Under the pieces are notes generated by a model. That model searched no databases, was not told where the DNA came from, and worked only from the letters and a program-made list of their open reading frames with translations. Positions 23,532 to 36,000 of a stretch of 43,601 bases of DNA are shown one piece after another; the stretch's first letter is position 1, and each line of letters opens with the position of its first letter. This DNA comes from a virus. The stretch covers positions 1-43,601 of IMG/VR virus record IMGVR_UViG_3300046168_000030; one strand, given 5' to 3'. The translations under genes were made by a program, and so were the position numbers.

Positions 23532-25738
23532 GTTTTTCTGAAGCAAGTAACAAGATTACGCAAACAGGGACTGACACTGATCTTAGTGGGTTGAATGGAG
23601 TGACAGGAGTAACTACTACAGTTCGCGGAAATCACACTACTTATACAATTGCATCCACTCATTTCTTAGAGGTCCAAGGAACACTAAGCATTGATCCTGC
23701 CTATGAGACCTTGCAAGTGATGAAGCAAGCGATCAATGCAGGTAGTGGACATCCACTCACAGTAACAGGCACACTGAATCTAGGTGTGAAAACTACTGCC
23801 AATGGAAAAGATAAATACTCAGTCGGTGTAGGAATTGATTTACCAAATGAGAATTTGACTGGTCAGATGTATCGTTTCTTTGGCATCTCGTTTGGAGGTA
23901 GTTCTACATTCTTGTGGAATGGTGGAATAATTCGTACTACTGCAACTTTGCGAACTGCAAATGGGGCAACAGTCACAGTCAATAGTGGGATCTTTTATAA
24001 CCTTGCGAAACAGGGATCATCCAATACAAACACATCTCAGTTCAGAATCGAGTCCTCTAATTCTACGAGTGATGCGAAAATAAACATTTACGATTTAACT
24101 TTCGATGGTGAAACTTTGGAGTCTAGGATTTTTACAAAAAGCGGATGGAATGTCGGAATCTTTAAATTTAAAAAAGGAGGATTCCAGAGTTATAATTCGC
24201 CATTTCCACCACTGACTTTCGAGAACTTTGACACGAGTCCAAACTTGCATGGTTTTGACATTATCAATGTTACTAGAACCCAAGCAGATGGAGAGACAAT
24301 TACGATTGAAGGGTTCTCTGATAGATTAAGAGTCGAGCTTGATACTGGCAGAAATAATTTCATGTATCTCAAATGCGTAAGATCTATAAGTTTAGCGGTG
24401 GAAGATTTGGATGGTAACGGATTGAACTATTCGTATCACGCTAAAGATTTAGATAGTGGCAACAGAGCATTAGGACCAAAAAGCCAAGATGATAGATCTG
24501 ACAAGATTTACAGTGGAGTCAACCAGACTGGCAATTTGGACGAAGATGTTTTGGTCGAGGTAATCAACTACATTAACAAAACCATCACTACTGATTCTCG
24601 CACCAACTCAAATTCAGAAATTCCATTCTCTATTATTGCATACAACCAAACTATCACTGGATTTGCAGAGGATTTAGTTGGACTCGACACTTTGCAAAGC
24701 ACAGTTAAAATGACACCAGATCTGGTAGTATCTGAAGCAACAAAATCAGTTGTGGATGCGTATGCTTCAATAGACACTCCGCAGAAATTTTACGACATAG
24801 CAAAATCTTATCTTGTTGATAATTATGCAGGAGAAAATTCGCCATTAGTGTCAAGGGATGGAAACACTATTGATGCAGGATCTTATGATGTGGTTGTAAG
24901 TAGTTCAGCAGTAAATGCGTTTTCTTTGAGCAGTAATACACTGACGCTGAAAGCATCAAGCTTTGTTGGGGATATTACTACAAGTGGATCTGTAACTCTA
25001 ACTGGAGTAAGCTACACTGGAACTATAATTGATTCATCTGGTACAAGATCATTTGGATCTTATGAGATTAAAAATTTAGTGTCTGGGTCAAGAGTGCAAG
25101 TTTACAATTTAACATCTAGCACCGAGATCTATAATAATATTGTAAATGCGACAACTTTGTCCCAAGGGTTTGGAACAAGTGAAATGGTTGATGGTGATTC
25201 AATCAGAGTAAGAATAACATACCAGAATGGTAGTGTAGCCAAGGAACCACAGGAACTTACAGTGACTTGTCGAACTCCATCATGGGAGGTGAATGCTAGT
25301 CAAGAAAATGCCACAGAATACAATGCTTACCAAGTCGATGGAAGTGGAATCAATGAATTCACTTTAGACCTAGCAAGTGGAAAAATCGAAGTAGATATTA
25401 ATGATTCTGATAACTCAACAAACATTCAAAGGGTAGGTGCTTGGTACTATGCAGAATTAATGACAAGCAATGGAATTTCTGATTTATTTGGTGCTATTAA
25501 TTGGGTTGCTAGTAATCAGATCTCAATTGATCAATCAAAAGTAAATTTACAATTAGATAATAAAAAGGCAGATCCATTGCTACTTACTGGAGGCAGGTTG
25601 TATCGCTTAAACGAAACCACAATTATTGCACCAACCAGCAATTCTATACAGATCGATTACTCCCCAATTTATATTACGAATGCTCCACTGATTGAAGATA
25701 TAAATAAAAACACAAAACTAATCCCAGCCCTTCTATGA
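23528..25738 (+). CDS. Large tail fibre / spike protein
   Basis: 736 residues, ATGA overlap with the preceding gene. It is beta-rich with Ser/Thr/Asn-rich strands throughout. The N-terminal 230 residues look like a right-handed beta-helix or solenoid, with strands rich in small residues. The middle has a helical segment (DEDVLVEVINYINKTITTDS). The C-terminal half has Ig-like beta sandwiches. No depolymerase catalytic motif could be identified. Likely a host-recognition spike. Confidence 0.65.
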   Translation: MSFSEASNKITQTGTDTDLSGLNGVTGVTTTVRGNHTTYTIASTHFLEVQGTLSIDPAYETLQVMKQAINAGSGHPLTVTGTLNLGVKTTANGKDKYSVGVGIDLPNENLTGQMYRFFGISFGGSSTFLWNGGIIRTTATLRTANGATVTVNSGIFYNLAKQGSSNTNTSQFRIESSNSTSDAKINIYDLTFDGETLESRIFTKSGWNVGIFKFKKGGFQSYNSPFPPLTFENFDTSPNLHGFDIINVTRTQADGETITIEGFSDRLRVELDTGRNNFMYLKCVRSISLAVEDLDGNGLNYSYHAKDLDSGNRALGPKSQDDRSDKIYSGVNQTGNLDEDVLVEVINYINKTITTDSRTNSNSEIPFSIIAYNQTITGFAEDLVGLDTLQSTVKMTPDLVVSEATKSVVDAYASIDTPQKFYDIAKSYLVDNYAGENSPLVSRDGNTIDAGSYDVVVSSSAVNAFSLSSNTLTLKASSFVGDITTSGSVTLTGVSYTGTIIDSSGTRSFGSYEIKNLVSGSRVQVYNLTSSTEIYNNIVNATTLSQGFGTSEMVDGDSIRVRITYQNGSVAKEPQELTVTCRTPSWEVNASQENATEYNAYQVDGSGINEFTLDLASGKIEVDINDSDNSTNIQRVGAWYYAELMTSNGISDLFGAINWVASNQISIDQSKVNLQLDNKKADPLLLTGGRLYRLNETTIIAPTSNSIQIDYSPIYITNAPLIEDINKNTKLIPALL

Positions 25739-26187
25739 TCGATTATTGCAGGACAGATGATGAGGTTGCTAAGAATCCAGAGGCAGAAGACTGGTGTAAG
25801 ATTGTGGCTGCTGGGAATGTCGATGCATATCAATTTGCTTGGAGGCTTTGGTGTTTCAATCACATGTTTGATGACTTAGTTGATCAAGATAAGCAGCCAA
25901 CAAAAGAACAAATATTTTACGAGTTAGTAGAATTTGTAAAAGAAATTTCATTCAATTCATTTTACAATGCCCACAAAGAATCCATCTTTCCATTACTAGT
26001 AAGTCTGGCAAACAGAACGCTTGACGGTGATGAAATGGAAAAGAGTGAATCTGAATGGGACAGGCAAGTTGCTTGCGTTGTAAGATGTGGTGACCTCGAT
26101 GTGTTTTTGCATATTGCATACCTAGCAGGCGGCTGGGACCACATGAGAAAATTAAAAAATCTAAGAACCTACGATAAGGGGGAATAA
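25735..26187 (+). CDS. Conserved-looking helical protein with DDxxD motif
   Basis: 150 residues, all-helical, overlapping the fibre gene by 4 bases. It contains HMFDDLVDQDKQ (residues about 42-53), a DDxxD pattern known from metal-dependent prenyl-transferring enzymes, and a C-terminal VRCGDLDVFLHIAYLAGGWD segment. The protein is far too short for a complete terpenoid synthase. Similar small proteins occur beside phage tail genes, so a structural or chaperone role is more likely. Confidence 0.5.
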   Translation: MIDYCRTDDEVAKNPEAEDWCKIVAAGNVDAYQFAWRLWCFNHMFDDLVDQDKQPTKEQIFYELVEFVKEISFNSFYNAHKESIFPLLVSLANRTLDGDEMEKSESEWDRQVACVVRCGDLDVFLHIAYLAGGWDHMRKLKNLRTYDKGE

Positions 26188-26190
26188 GCT

Positions 26191-27756
26191 ATGGGAATGT
26201 ACGGAGGAGATGCGCCAGCACCAGTAACGAATAACTACGAAGAGTCAATGCGTGAGGCATTGGAGGCACAAGTGGACATGGCACCAGACTTGTATTCTGC
26301 GGAGGCAAATGAAACATACGGTAGGCCAGCCTATGCAAGACTTAATCAAAGACTAATAGAGACGGGTTTATTGGGCGAAGAATTTACAGTAGATAACGAA
26401 GGTTACACTACTAGATTTAAGGAAGGTGCAACTCCAGAAGGTGGTGTAGTGGTTGAGAACAAGTGGGAAGATTACATTGAGCGTAATAACCTACATCAAC
26501 TAGCAAGTGGATACGATAATGATGGCACTAGAGCAATGTGGACTAAGGATTTAAGTCGCGAAGAGATTGCTGAAAGACACTATGGTCTGCATGGCAAAGA
26601 GGAAGGCAGGACTGTAAGGGAAGCTGGAATTTATGATGCAGAAGGTAATAAGGTAGAGGGTGCATCGTACAAAGAATATGTTGGAGGCAAGGCAGGCACT
26701 AGAACAGAGGGTGGTGCAGTAGAGTTACTTGCTGGAAATCAAGAAACAAAGTTTGCAGATGGTTTAACAAGAAAAGCTGGATTTGATGAAGGTGGAAATT
26801 TCATGGGAACATCTCAGCTTGAGCAAGATATGCTTGAGCGAGCAAAGAGGCAGCAAACACAAACTGAGTTAAGTCTTGTAAGTGATTTTGGAAATGAATT
26901 GACAGACTTATATCGTGGCCAAGGTGGAATAAAAGATGCACTTGATTCTTACAATCAACTTGGGCGAGAAACATCTGACCATGGTGGGCTAAGAAGTGGA
27001 CTGGTTGGCATGGCAGCAGAAGAGCTTGCACTGGGCGGACAACTGTCTGACCGTGAGCGTAGAAGGGTCGAGCAAACATCTAGGCAGGCAATGTCAGCAA
27101 GGGGTCGAGGAAGAGACTTTATGGCAGTAGCCGATGAAGTATCCGCAAATGAAGCACTAAGCAGACAGAGGGAGTCTGAGCGTAGACTATTTGCATCACA
27201 GGTATTAGGTCTTGCGGATTCTGGTTTAGCACAAGATCGTGCGTTCGCTGCCCAGCGTGTAGGCTTAGAGCAAGCAACATCCGCAGATCCTTTCATGGCA
27301 ATCACTGGAAAAACTTCTGGTGCTTCCGTTGGTAGTGGTCAAAATTTATACGGTAATGCAGCCGCAGGAGTCAATGCTGGTCCTGCATTATTTAATCCTG
27401 CACAGGGTGCAGAGTTCATGGCAAATCAATCTGCAATGCTTAATGATTATAACTCAAATGTTTACGCTGCTGACCAAGCAATGACAGGTGCAATCATGGG
27501 TGGAGTGCTTGGTGCCGCTGGGAATCTAGGCGCTGCAAAAATTAGAGCAGGGTGCTGGGTAGCAAGGGAAGTATACGGAACGCATAGTCCGAAGTGGTTA
27601 ATGTTTAGGTACTGGATGTTCAATCTTAGTCCGTTCTGGTTCCGTGCAGCTTACCTCAATTTCGGTGAAATGTTTGCCAAGTTCATTAAAAATAAACCAA
27701 GATTGAAAGCACGGATACGAGGGTGGATGGATAAGAAAATCAAGGAGGTAGTCTAA
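26191..27756 (+). CDS. Internal virion (ejection) protein with conserved C-terminal domain
   Basis: 521 residues, first of three consecutive large genes typical of podovirus ejection proteins. The middle is helical with many Gln, Arg and Glu residues (RRRVEQTSRQAMSARGRG). Near residues 420-450 there is an Ala/Gly-rich possibly membrane-active stretch (GAIMGGVLGAAGNLGAAKIR). The last 65 residues (CWVAREVYGTHSPKWLMFRY, then WM and an aromatic/basic helix) form a domain I know from many phage virion proteins. It is probably ejected with the DNA and lines the periplasmic channel. Confidence 0.65.
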   Translation: MGMYGGDAPAPVTNNYEESMREALEAQVDMAPDLYSAEANETYGRPAYARLNQRLIETGLLGEEFTVDNEGYTTRFKEGATPEGGVVVENKWEDYIERNNLHQLASGYDNDGTRAMWTKDLSREEIAERHYGLHGKEEGRTVREAGIYDAEGNKVEGASYKEYVGGKAGTRTEGGAVELLAGNQETKFADGLTRKAGFDEGGNFMGTSQLEQDMLERAKRQQTQTELSLVSDFGNELTDLYRGQGGIKDALDSYNQLGRETSDHGGLRSGLVGMAAEELALGGQLSDRERRRVEQTSRQAMSARGRGRDFMAVADEVSANEALSRQRESERRLFASQVLGLADSGLAQDRAFAAQRVGLEQATSADPFMAITGKTSGASVGSGQNLYGNAAAGVNAGPALFNPAQGAEFMANQSAMLNDYNSNVYAADQAMTGAIMGGVLGAAGNLGAAKIRAGCWVAREVYGTHSPKWLMFRYWMFNLSPFWFRAAYLNFGEMFAKFIKNKPRLKARIRGWMDKKIKEVV

Positions 27757-30032
27757 TGTCACAGTCACCATTTTATACACCCATAAGAGTAAACAAATCT
27801 GACTTCTCCGCAATAGGCAGGAGTGGTCAAGTTTGGCAGGGTGCTTTTCAGCAGGCAGCAGATGCAATATCAAAAATAGGATCTGCTTATTTTGATCGCA
27901 AGGGTTACGAAGATTTTGGTGAGGATTTTGTTCACACAAAGGAAGCGGAGACATTGTGGAAAAAGAAAAAGCTAAATCCATTTGAGCTACAGGCTGCTAG
28001 GGAAGACCCCAAAAAAGCCCGTAAGATGATGGGTGATATTGTTGCACAAGCTGGAGGTGTGGAGGAGTTTGAAAAGAAAATGATGGAGCAGCAAAAAATG
28101 GGAATGCTTGTTGAGGAACATGCCAATGCCCAAAAGCTGAGTTCACTCAAAACAGAAGAAGCATCACTTGCCTTGGATGCATTAAAAAGACAAACAAAAG
28201 AAGAGAAGCAAACAAGAAAATTATTTGCACAGGCTTTTAAGAAAAACGAAGACACTGGTGAGGTGAAATTTGATATCGATCAAATAAAAACTGATGAGAA
28301 AAACAGATATCTTTTGCCAGCAGTTTACAAGCAGTTCAAGGACATGGGATTGCTTGGAGATTTCAATTATTCCAAGTGGAAAAATAGTTTAATTCAGAAC
28401 GATGCATGGGATCCATCAGACAGGCAGGGGATGGCCGCATTACTAGATTCGACTGTTGCTGCATACCCAGACATGGGTGGAGAGGATTCCAGAAGGATTC
28501 GCCAGAATTTACAAGATGACACTTATGAGCCAGATGAGATAATGGCCTCTGCTGATAAGTGGTGGAATCAGAATCCTAATTCAAAAACATGGATGGAAGC
28601 TGAGGAAACAAATTCCAGAATCGACACTGGTTTGAAGAATGCGTTAGCACAAGATGAAAGCGGTAATTATGTAGTAAAGAATGCATCTACGGCAGGCTTT
28701 GTTATTCGACAATTTGCTAGGCTTGCCAATGGGGTTGGTGTAATGACCAATGACGATGTCGATGCAGTGAAGGGTGCTTCTGATGCCCAGAGTACATGGG
28801 ATAGATTGAAGACAAGATTTCTTGGTGACAAAATAGAAACACGGCAGGCTACTGAAGAGGATGTGAGAAATGGATTTGCTGATCGTGTAGGTGAAACAAT
28901 TAATATTCGTCTTGGTGCCAGAGCAACTGCACAGGATTTGCTTATGATTAAAGATGCAACTGAAGCATTTATGAAAGTTAATCAAAGGCGGCTACAAGAT
29001 CATGGTTTAGAACTGCATGACTATTTAAAGAATGCATATACTGGAGTGCCAGAAGATCGGCTGCTTGCACTAAGTCCATTTAGTCAGTACTGGCACAAAG
29101 CCCACAGATTTACCATGGCACCAAAAGATCTAGGCAAATTAAATAGGGCACTAGATATAGATGGAGAAGAATCAGTGATCGCTGCTTTGCGTGAATCTAA
29201 TCCAAATCTTAGACCATCCCAGATCTCTGCATTTATAAACATGGCAAGAAATTATGAGCCGCCAAGCAATGATGTAAGTGTTCCGCAGCAGCCAAAGGAA
29301 GCTCAATCACCTACAGATTTTGAGCCAAATACTGGTACACCTGCTGAAATAGATAACTCTAATAGACCAGATGTAGACAGTGTAATGCCAGATTCTTTGA
29401 CTGGAAAAAATGTGATTGAGGCTTCTATTGGTGCAGTAGGTGGAAAGTTCCTTGGTAATTATATATCTAAAAACCTAGATCGTGGCAGCATGTTAAAAGA
29501 TTTAGGCGAAAACAATAAGATGTATAAAGATGCAATAAAAGGGTTTCGCAACGCACCAATGTCAGAGATCAAGAAGTTTGCTAAAGACATGGATGTTGAC
29601 ATTAGCAAAATCAGCAGAAGAGGAGGCAAGGGTAAGGATCTAATGATTAGAGAAACACTGGAACGAAAGTTCAAGGATCGAATAAAGGAGCGTGTTTCCG
29701 ACAGTCTCGCGCAGAAGGGTCTAAGAAAATCCATTGCAAAGAGTTTAATCAAAGTAGCATTTTCTGGTGGAGTAGGTGTCGCTGCTGCTGCCCTTGATAT
29801 CATAGATATCTTTGAGACTAAAAATGAAGTCAGACGAGAAGAGCTAATGAGAGAGGCGGCTAAGTATAAAGAGGGATCTGCGGAGAGAAAACTAGTTGAT
29901 AATTTATTAAAAGAAATGAATTACCAATCTGGAGATTTCAAGAAGTTTAAAAGAGATAATTGGCCTTGGATGTCTGGCCAGAGTGATAAGAGAAGTTACG
30001 AATTATACAGAGCAACAGTTGAGGGAATATAA
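27756..30032 (+). CDS. Internal virion protein 2 (helical)
   Basis: 758 residues, starting at the last base of the previous stop. Long helical regions with high charge (residues about 90-160 and 330-420), a Pro/Ser linker near 510-540 and a C-terminal region with a Gly/Ala hydrophobic patch (GGVGVAAAALDIIDIF) that could insert in a membrane. No enzymatic motif is recognised. Position between two other ejection proteins supports the role; the assignment is by size, context and composition. Confidence 0.6.
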   Translation: MSQSPFYTPIRVNKSDFSAIGRSGQVWQGAFQQAADAISKIGSAYFDRKGYEDFGEDFVHTKEAETLWKKKKLNPFELQAAREDPKKARKMMGDIVAQAGGVEEFEKKMMEQQKMGMLVEEHANAQKLSSLKTEEASLALDALKRQTKEEKQTRKLFAQAFKKNEDTGEVKFDIDQIKTDEKNRYLLPAVYKQFKDMGLLGDFNYSKWKNSLIQNDAWDPSDRQGMAALLDSTVAAYPDMGGEDSRRIRQNLQDDTYEPDEIMASADKWWNQNPNSKTWMEAEETNSRIDTGLKNALAQDESGNYVVKNASTAGFVIRQFARLANGVGVMTNDDVDAVKGASDAQSTWDRLKTRFLGDKIETRQATEEDVRNGFADRVGETINIRLGARATAQDLLMIKDATEAFMKVNQRRLQDHGLELHDYLKNAYTGVPEDRLLALSPFSQYWHKAHRFTMAPKDLGKLNRALDIDGEESVIAALRESNPNLRPSQISAFINMARNYEPPSNDVSVPQQPKEAQSPTDFEPNTGTPAEIDNSNRPDVDSVMPDSLTGKNVIEASIGAVGGKFLGNYISKNLDRGSMLKDLGENNKMYKDAIKGFRNAPMSEIKKFAKDMDVDISKISRRGGKGKDLMIRETLERKFKDRIKERVSDSLAQKGLRKSIAKSLIKVAFSGGVGVAAAALDIIDIFETKNEVRREELMREAAKYKEGSAERKLVDNLLKEMNYQSGDFKKFKRDNWPWMSGQSDKRSYELYRATVEGI

Positions 30033-33000
30033 TGCCAGAGGTAAAGTTAAATTCACTGTTTGATAAATATGAAGTAGAAGAACCTAACAATGTTGTTTTA
30101 CCAGAAGCCACTGAGGTTCCATATTTAACAAGAGCAGAATCAGATGCCGAGTACGACAGGAATAAAAATCGTACAACATTTGAAAGTGCTGCTGCCTTTA
30201 TGGGGTCACTGGATTTTACTGGATACATAGAAGATACTTGGCTGCCTGCATTAAAGAATGAATCTTTACTAAGAGGTTTGATAGGTGGTGACAGGGATGC
30301 TTATAGAGCAGTAGGCACCTCAGTAAAATTAGGCACAAAAGATTTAGGTGTTATAGGTAAGCAGATAATAGAGAGGGCAATGGAATCTGATGACCTTACT
30401 GAAGAGCAAAAGAAAGCAAACCATCATGCTCGGCAAAATGAAATGTTAACTTATTTCCATGACATCAGTAAGAAAGAAATGGAGGAGGGTGCAGGCGGCA
30501 AGTATGTGGAAGACATCAATGCACTCAGAGATTTTACAGATCCCTCTAACTGGTTTGGAGGTTTCGGAGTTTTTAATAAAGCATACACTAACACTTTAAG
30601 AAAAGGATTGAAGGGAACTGCTGCGGTTGCTGCTCCTGTAACTAAGAAAATGGCACAGGCTTCTGGTCTGGCAAATTCTGTGTTTAAGATTCCAGAAAAA
30701 ATTGCTGGATCTAAAACCATGGTTTTTGCAAATGCAGTTGGTGCTAGTGCATGGGCATTAGGTGATAATGCTACACTACTTGCTGGGACCGCAGGTGTTA
30801 CTGTAGGAAAAATGGCAACAGGTCTGGCCGAAAAGGTCGGAAGAAATGCATCAGAAGTATTAAAAGTATTTTCTAAGCCCAGTTCCCATGAGCGTTTTCT
30901 ATACAGGTTAGCGACAAGCGAAACTGTCAGTCCTAAGATTCGCAAGATGGCAACGAGAGCAATGAAAATGCATGGCACAAAAATGTACGACATTGCATTT
31001 GATGCTATTGTTGCAGGCACTTCTGCTGGTGCCTTACAGGCGGCCATACAATATGCTGCTGGTGCATCTGATGAACAGGCAGGGCAGGCTGCTAGTGCAG
31101 GTGTAGCAATGGCCAGTCCCATGGGTGCTGCATTCGGTCCTAGAGGTTCTGGTAAAGATGTCAGAAGCACTGCAAATGGAAAACTTACAAAGAGATCGCA
31201 GCAAAGTATTCGTGATTATATGGCCAGAAAAAATTCTGTCTATGCTGCTGAAGAAATAAAAGATCTTGCAAAGGTCAGTCCAGACAGTGCGGTAACACTT
31301 GCAACTATGGATGCATTGGCACCCATTGAGGGATTGCGTATACAGATCATGGATCTCAATGAGTTGTCAGATTTTGTATCAGAAAAAGCAGGTACGAAAA
31401 TCGACAAGGACCAAGTTCCGTCAGCACATTATGATAGGGATATGGGCATGATGGTTCTAAATAAAAATGACATGGTAGCATCCGTGGATGAGGCTGCTCA
31501 TATATTTGCACATGAACTAGGTCACCATTTTATGAAGCAAAGACTGGGGACAGATCTTGCAACCCGTAGGCAGGTACTAGAAAGCTTTGAAGACCCAGAG
31601 GGTAAAGAGTTTTATTTCTTAGACAAAAAGGGTAATCGCATCGAGACTATTGCTCCAATCAAAGTAAATGGTGAAGCAATTGAATTTGCACAAAATTATT
31701 CTGATAGAGTGCGGAAAACAAATCCGCAAATGGCAGACAGAATTTTAAAAGACGGTGCTTTGTTAGCTGAAGAAATTGGTGCAGACATGTTTGCTGCCAC
31801 TTTCACAAAAGATCCAAATGTTTTCAATATGTTCCAGCCGCAATTTAGGGCAACCATGGCAGGAGCCATGAGAACCGCCCTCAGTAAATTTGGCTTAGTA
31901 GATCCTAAGAGTGGGGCACCTAATGCAATTGTTCCAGACATGAAGGTTCCAGATTCTCTCAAGCAGATGTACAAAAATTACATTGAAGAGGGCAGGAGAT
32001 TGCAGGCCGACAGGGCAGAATCTGTAGACAAGGGTACAAAAGTTTTTCCAAAAAAAGGGACCACTGCACAGTCAACTTTTCAGAAACAAAACGGTGGACT
32101 TACATGGGACTTACTTGCTGGAAATGATTTCATATTAAAAGACCAGCAGATGTTTGATGAGTTTGAAGAGGTGATGAATCGAGTCACCCAAGACTTAGAT
32201 AAAAAATATGTTGGCCTTGGCCGAGATGCATCTAATCAAAACATGCATCCAGAGATCAGAAAATTTCTCAAGAAGCACTCCCTAAGGCCAGATGTTGTGG
32301 ATGCCATATTGAACCTTGCACAGGACTTGGTAGACTCCAGAGAGACCGTAAGGATAGGCCACAGGACAGGTTCTCAAGGCCAGTGGTCTGACTATAATCC
32401 ATATTTGATTTCTGACATTACTTTATTTGGTTTTCAGTTTTCTCCTAAAGCACCAGCAAAGCGTAAGAACAGAAAGACTGGTGAGACTAAGGTTCAGCAT
32501 CCTGCTATGAAAGTAATGGCCTACAAAAATGAAGTTGTAGAGTCTAACATCATCGCAATGGCACAGGCAGGTCTTCTCAAAGATTACGGAAACGATCCGC
32601 AAAAATTTGCACAAGCATTAACCGAGCATTCAAAAACTGCATTTAGAAAATACGGTCCAGAGGCAAGGATCAATCCAGAGGGTAAGGGTGAGAATGAATT
32701 ATTCGCCATGGCATTTGGGTCAACTACGCTCAAAGCGGATGCACTAAAGCAACCAGTAAATAAACAATTTTGGAGCAAAGAGAAAAATGGCATAAAGAAT
32801 GGGATTAAGTCCTATTACATTGGTGAATTAATCGGTGCATCTAGGACTGGGACAACTGGGTTTGCAGTAGATTACTACAACATGAGGGATAACTACATGC
32901 CCTCATTGTCCAGAGGCATGGATTACAAGCAGGCAAGGAAAAGAAACCTGCAATCATCCATGGTAGTTGCCGCAGGGAAATCAAACAAGAGACCAAGGGT

Positions 33001-36000
33001 CGCAGAACTCCAGCAGATGGCAAAAGATTTACGGGATGGATTTATTACACCAGACCAATATGCCGAAGGAGTGGACCAATATCTACCAGTAGATACATTG
33101 ACTGAAAAAGATATCATTCCAGAGACAGAAGAAAAAATTGATGAGGCAATTAGAAGGCAGGGCAATGAAAGTAAAATTTCTAAGATCAATCGCAGGGATG
33201 GTTTAAAGACTGGAGATAAGGCATCTCTAAGGCTGGACATACCTAGCTATGATGGTCCGCTGAAAGCATGGGTGCCTACTATTTATGTAAATAAGAAAAC
33301 GGTTTCTCATCAGTCTACGGCAGTGGTAACTGATGCTTCATTCGGTAACCCATACAAGAGTGCATTGCGTGTAGCTGAAGGGAAAGGTAAAGGTCCATTC
33401 GCAATCATTGATGGCACCTACAAAAAGATGTCCGAGAAAGCTGCGGTAAACCTAGCTAAACGGGCACTGGAAAACAAGGATGGCACATGGACACAGGTTG
33501 GATTTGATCCAGAGAGACACTCCTATTTCTATGACCGTGGAGACCATAGGATTGCAGTGGAAAGTGCGGACATGGTTGTGCAGGTAGGCCGATCAGTATT
33601 TGCCAAGAATGCAAAGAAGGAACTGGCAGGAAAAACTTTTGGTAAGGATGGATTCTTCATGCCTGCAAAGAAGGGAACCACTGACACTAAGGCATTTAAG
33701 AAATGGTTTGGTGACTCAAAAGTACTAGATGAAAAAGGTGAACCAAGAGTAGTTTATCATGGGACCAGAAGTGAATTTAATAAATTTGAAACTCCTTCAA
33801 TGTTTCATATTGATCCACGCTACACTGAGAACATAGGAGATAGAACAAAACCAGTTTACCTTAGTATAAAAAATCCTGCTAATTTGAGGGATATGAATCT
33901 TTCGCCAAGTGATCCTAACTTTAGGGACATGGTTAAAGATTTAGAAAAAAAGGGTTACGATGGAGCAGAGTACAGGAAGGAAGTTTTTATTGCATTTAAA
34001 CCATCCCAAATAAAGTCTGCTACAGGCAACAAAGGTACATTTGACTCTGGCAATCCAGACATTCGCTACATGCCTGCCAAGGTTAAGAGTGGTGACAGGC
34101 TGCCTGCATTAAACAAAACCAGTGGATGGTTGTTTCCTAACGGTGGATTCTTAGAGGCACCTTATTCTAATCACGAACAGGTACTGGCCAGATTCTTTGA
34201 TGAGTTCCCAGATGATGACAGGTACAAAAGTAAAGTGATGGCCAGCAAGGAAAGAACCATGACTATGAAAGGTCTGGATGCTGGTTTAATGAGGGTTAAG
34301 AAAGACGGGAATCAAGTTTACTTCCAAGGACAGTTAACTCCTGCCATGAAGGGACTCATCGAGAAGGCAGGGATTGAGTATGATTTCACTGCAATACATG
34401 ATAGGACTAACCGTGGAAACAGAGAAGATACATCCGTAATTTATTCTCAACCAACTGGCAATTTCATGCCAAAGAAAAGAGACTGGGAGGGTCCATCATT
34501 GCCCCCAGTTAAAAACAGGGCAGCAGCTAAGAAAGGAAACATGCAGGCTTCCTTTGGGGTAGCTGCCTTGCGTGAGCAAACTTTACCATCTATACCCTAT
34601 GCTAAACGCATGGCCAAGCAGGCATATTTCAAACGATTTATGTCAGAGAATAAAAAGATTCTCAAGTCACTCGGACTGGTAGTAGAAGATGCATATCAAA
34701 CAATTGGCGGCTGGGAAGATACTGAACTTAATTCTATAGCAAGAGAAAATTCTCAACGCATAAGTGTTAAGTACTCTAGGCCAGAAGATTTGGAAACGGC
34801 AGTGGCTTTGCTTGGTTCACTGGCACCAGAGGTTCAAAACTCTGTAATGACTGTAGAATATAATACACGGGGCAGGCAGCGTGAATATGTTCTGGACATC
34901 GATCCAATGAAAGCAGAAGTTTTGACTTCACTTGAAACATTAAGTAAGTATGATCTACAGGGAGGATTTACCTATGACACCGAAACAAACAAACTCATAT
35001 TTGCCACCGAAGCGCAACCACAAGCAGAACGGGTTGAGCAATTCATCAATGACTTCAGAGGCAGAGGGATCAAGGCAGGAACCTTTAGGAAAGCAAGCGT
35101 CAAGTGGCCGAACAATAAAAGATATAGACGATTACTTGCTATCGATAGGATTCACAGACTCTACGGAGGAGATGATTGGAAAGAGTTGCATAAACTTGCG
35201 GATGAAGCAAGGGACAGACTAAGTTACGATCCAAAAAAGGCCGCCCAGAAAGTATTACGAGGCAAGGCCAAACCAAAAAAATCGGTAGCCCAGTTTAAGA
35301 AGGAGGGCAAAATTATATCAGAGCATGACTCTCTGATCATTGAGCCTAATGTTATCGCAAAGGATAAAAACTATGTGACCAAGTCACTGGAGACAATGTC
35401 CGAGCGTGGATGGAATCAAATACTTGAAGCAAATGCTCTGGCAGATTCTTTACAGGCACAGATGGAGGACGGTGGAACCAGTTTAGAGAACTGGGCAAAG
35501 GTAATGGCCTTGCGTACCCAGAAGAGCATACCTACTGAGATTGCTATTCCACCTGCCACTCTGCACCGTTGGATAACTAATGAAGGTGACTTCCAGAAAT
35601 TTTTCTTAGAAAAAATAAATGAAGATCCAGAATATTTAGAGTCTGCACTTAATGGGTTAGCATCAGTAATGCCTAACCATGAGAAGGCCAAGCAGGGTGA
35701 AATACCAACCATTATGACTGCACTCCATGCAATGTGGGGAGTCATGTCAATTAGTGCTGCACCAGTAGCACAAGAGTCTGGGTGGATTGCTCTAGTAAAT
35801 AATAAGAAAACATTAGACTACTTATATGACTCTATAGATGGAAGTTTTGATGTATCATTAGATGAATGGACTAACCATGTTTCTACTTTCTTAAAGTCTG
35901 CTAAAGAAGGTGGCATGATAGCAGATGTTTTGGACGGGAAGGGTAGGCCAGTCTTAGGTAAGGATGGCAAGCCAAAGAGGAAACCGTTTGCAGGCAATGC

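Noticed and set aside
30451-31170. 239-residue - strand ORF
   Set aside because: Antisense shadow of the Ala/Gly-rich part of the giant virion protein. No - strand gene of any kind is supported in this genome.
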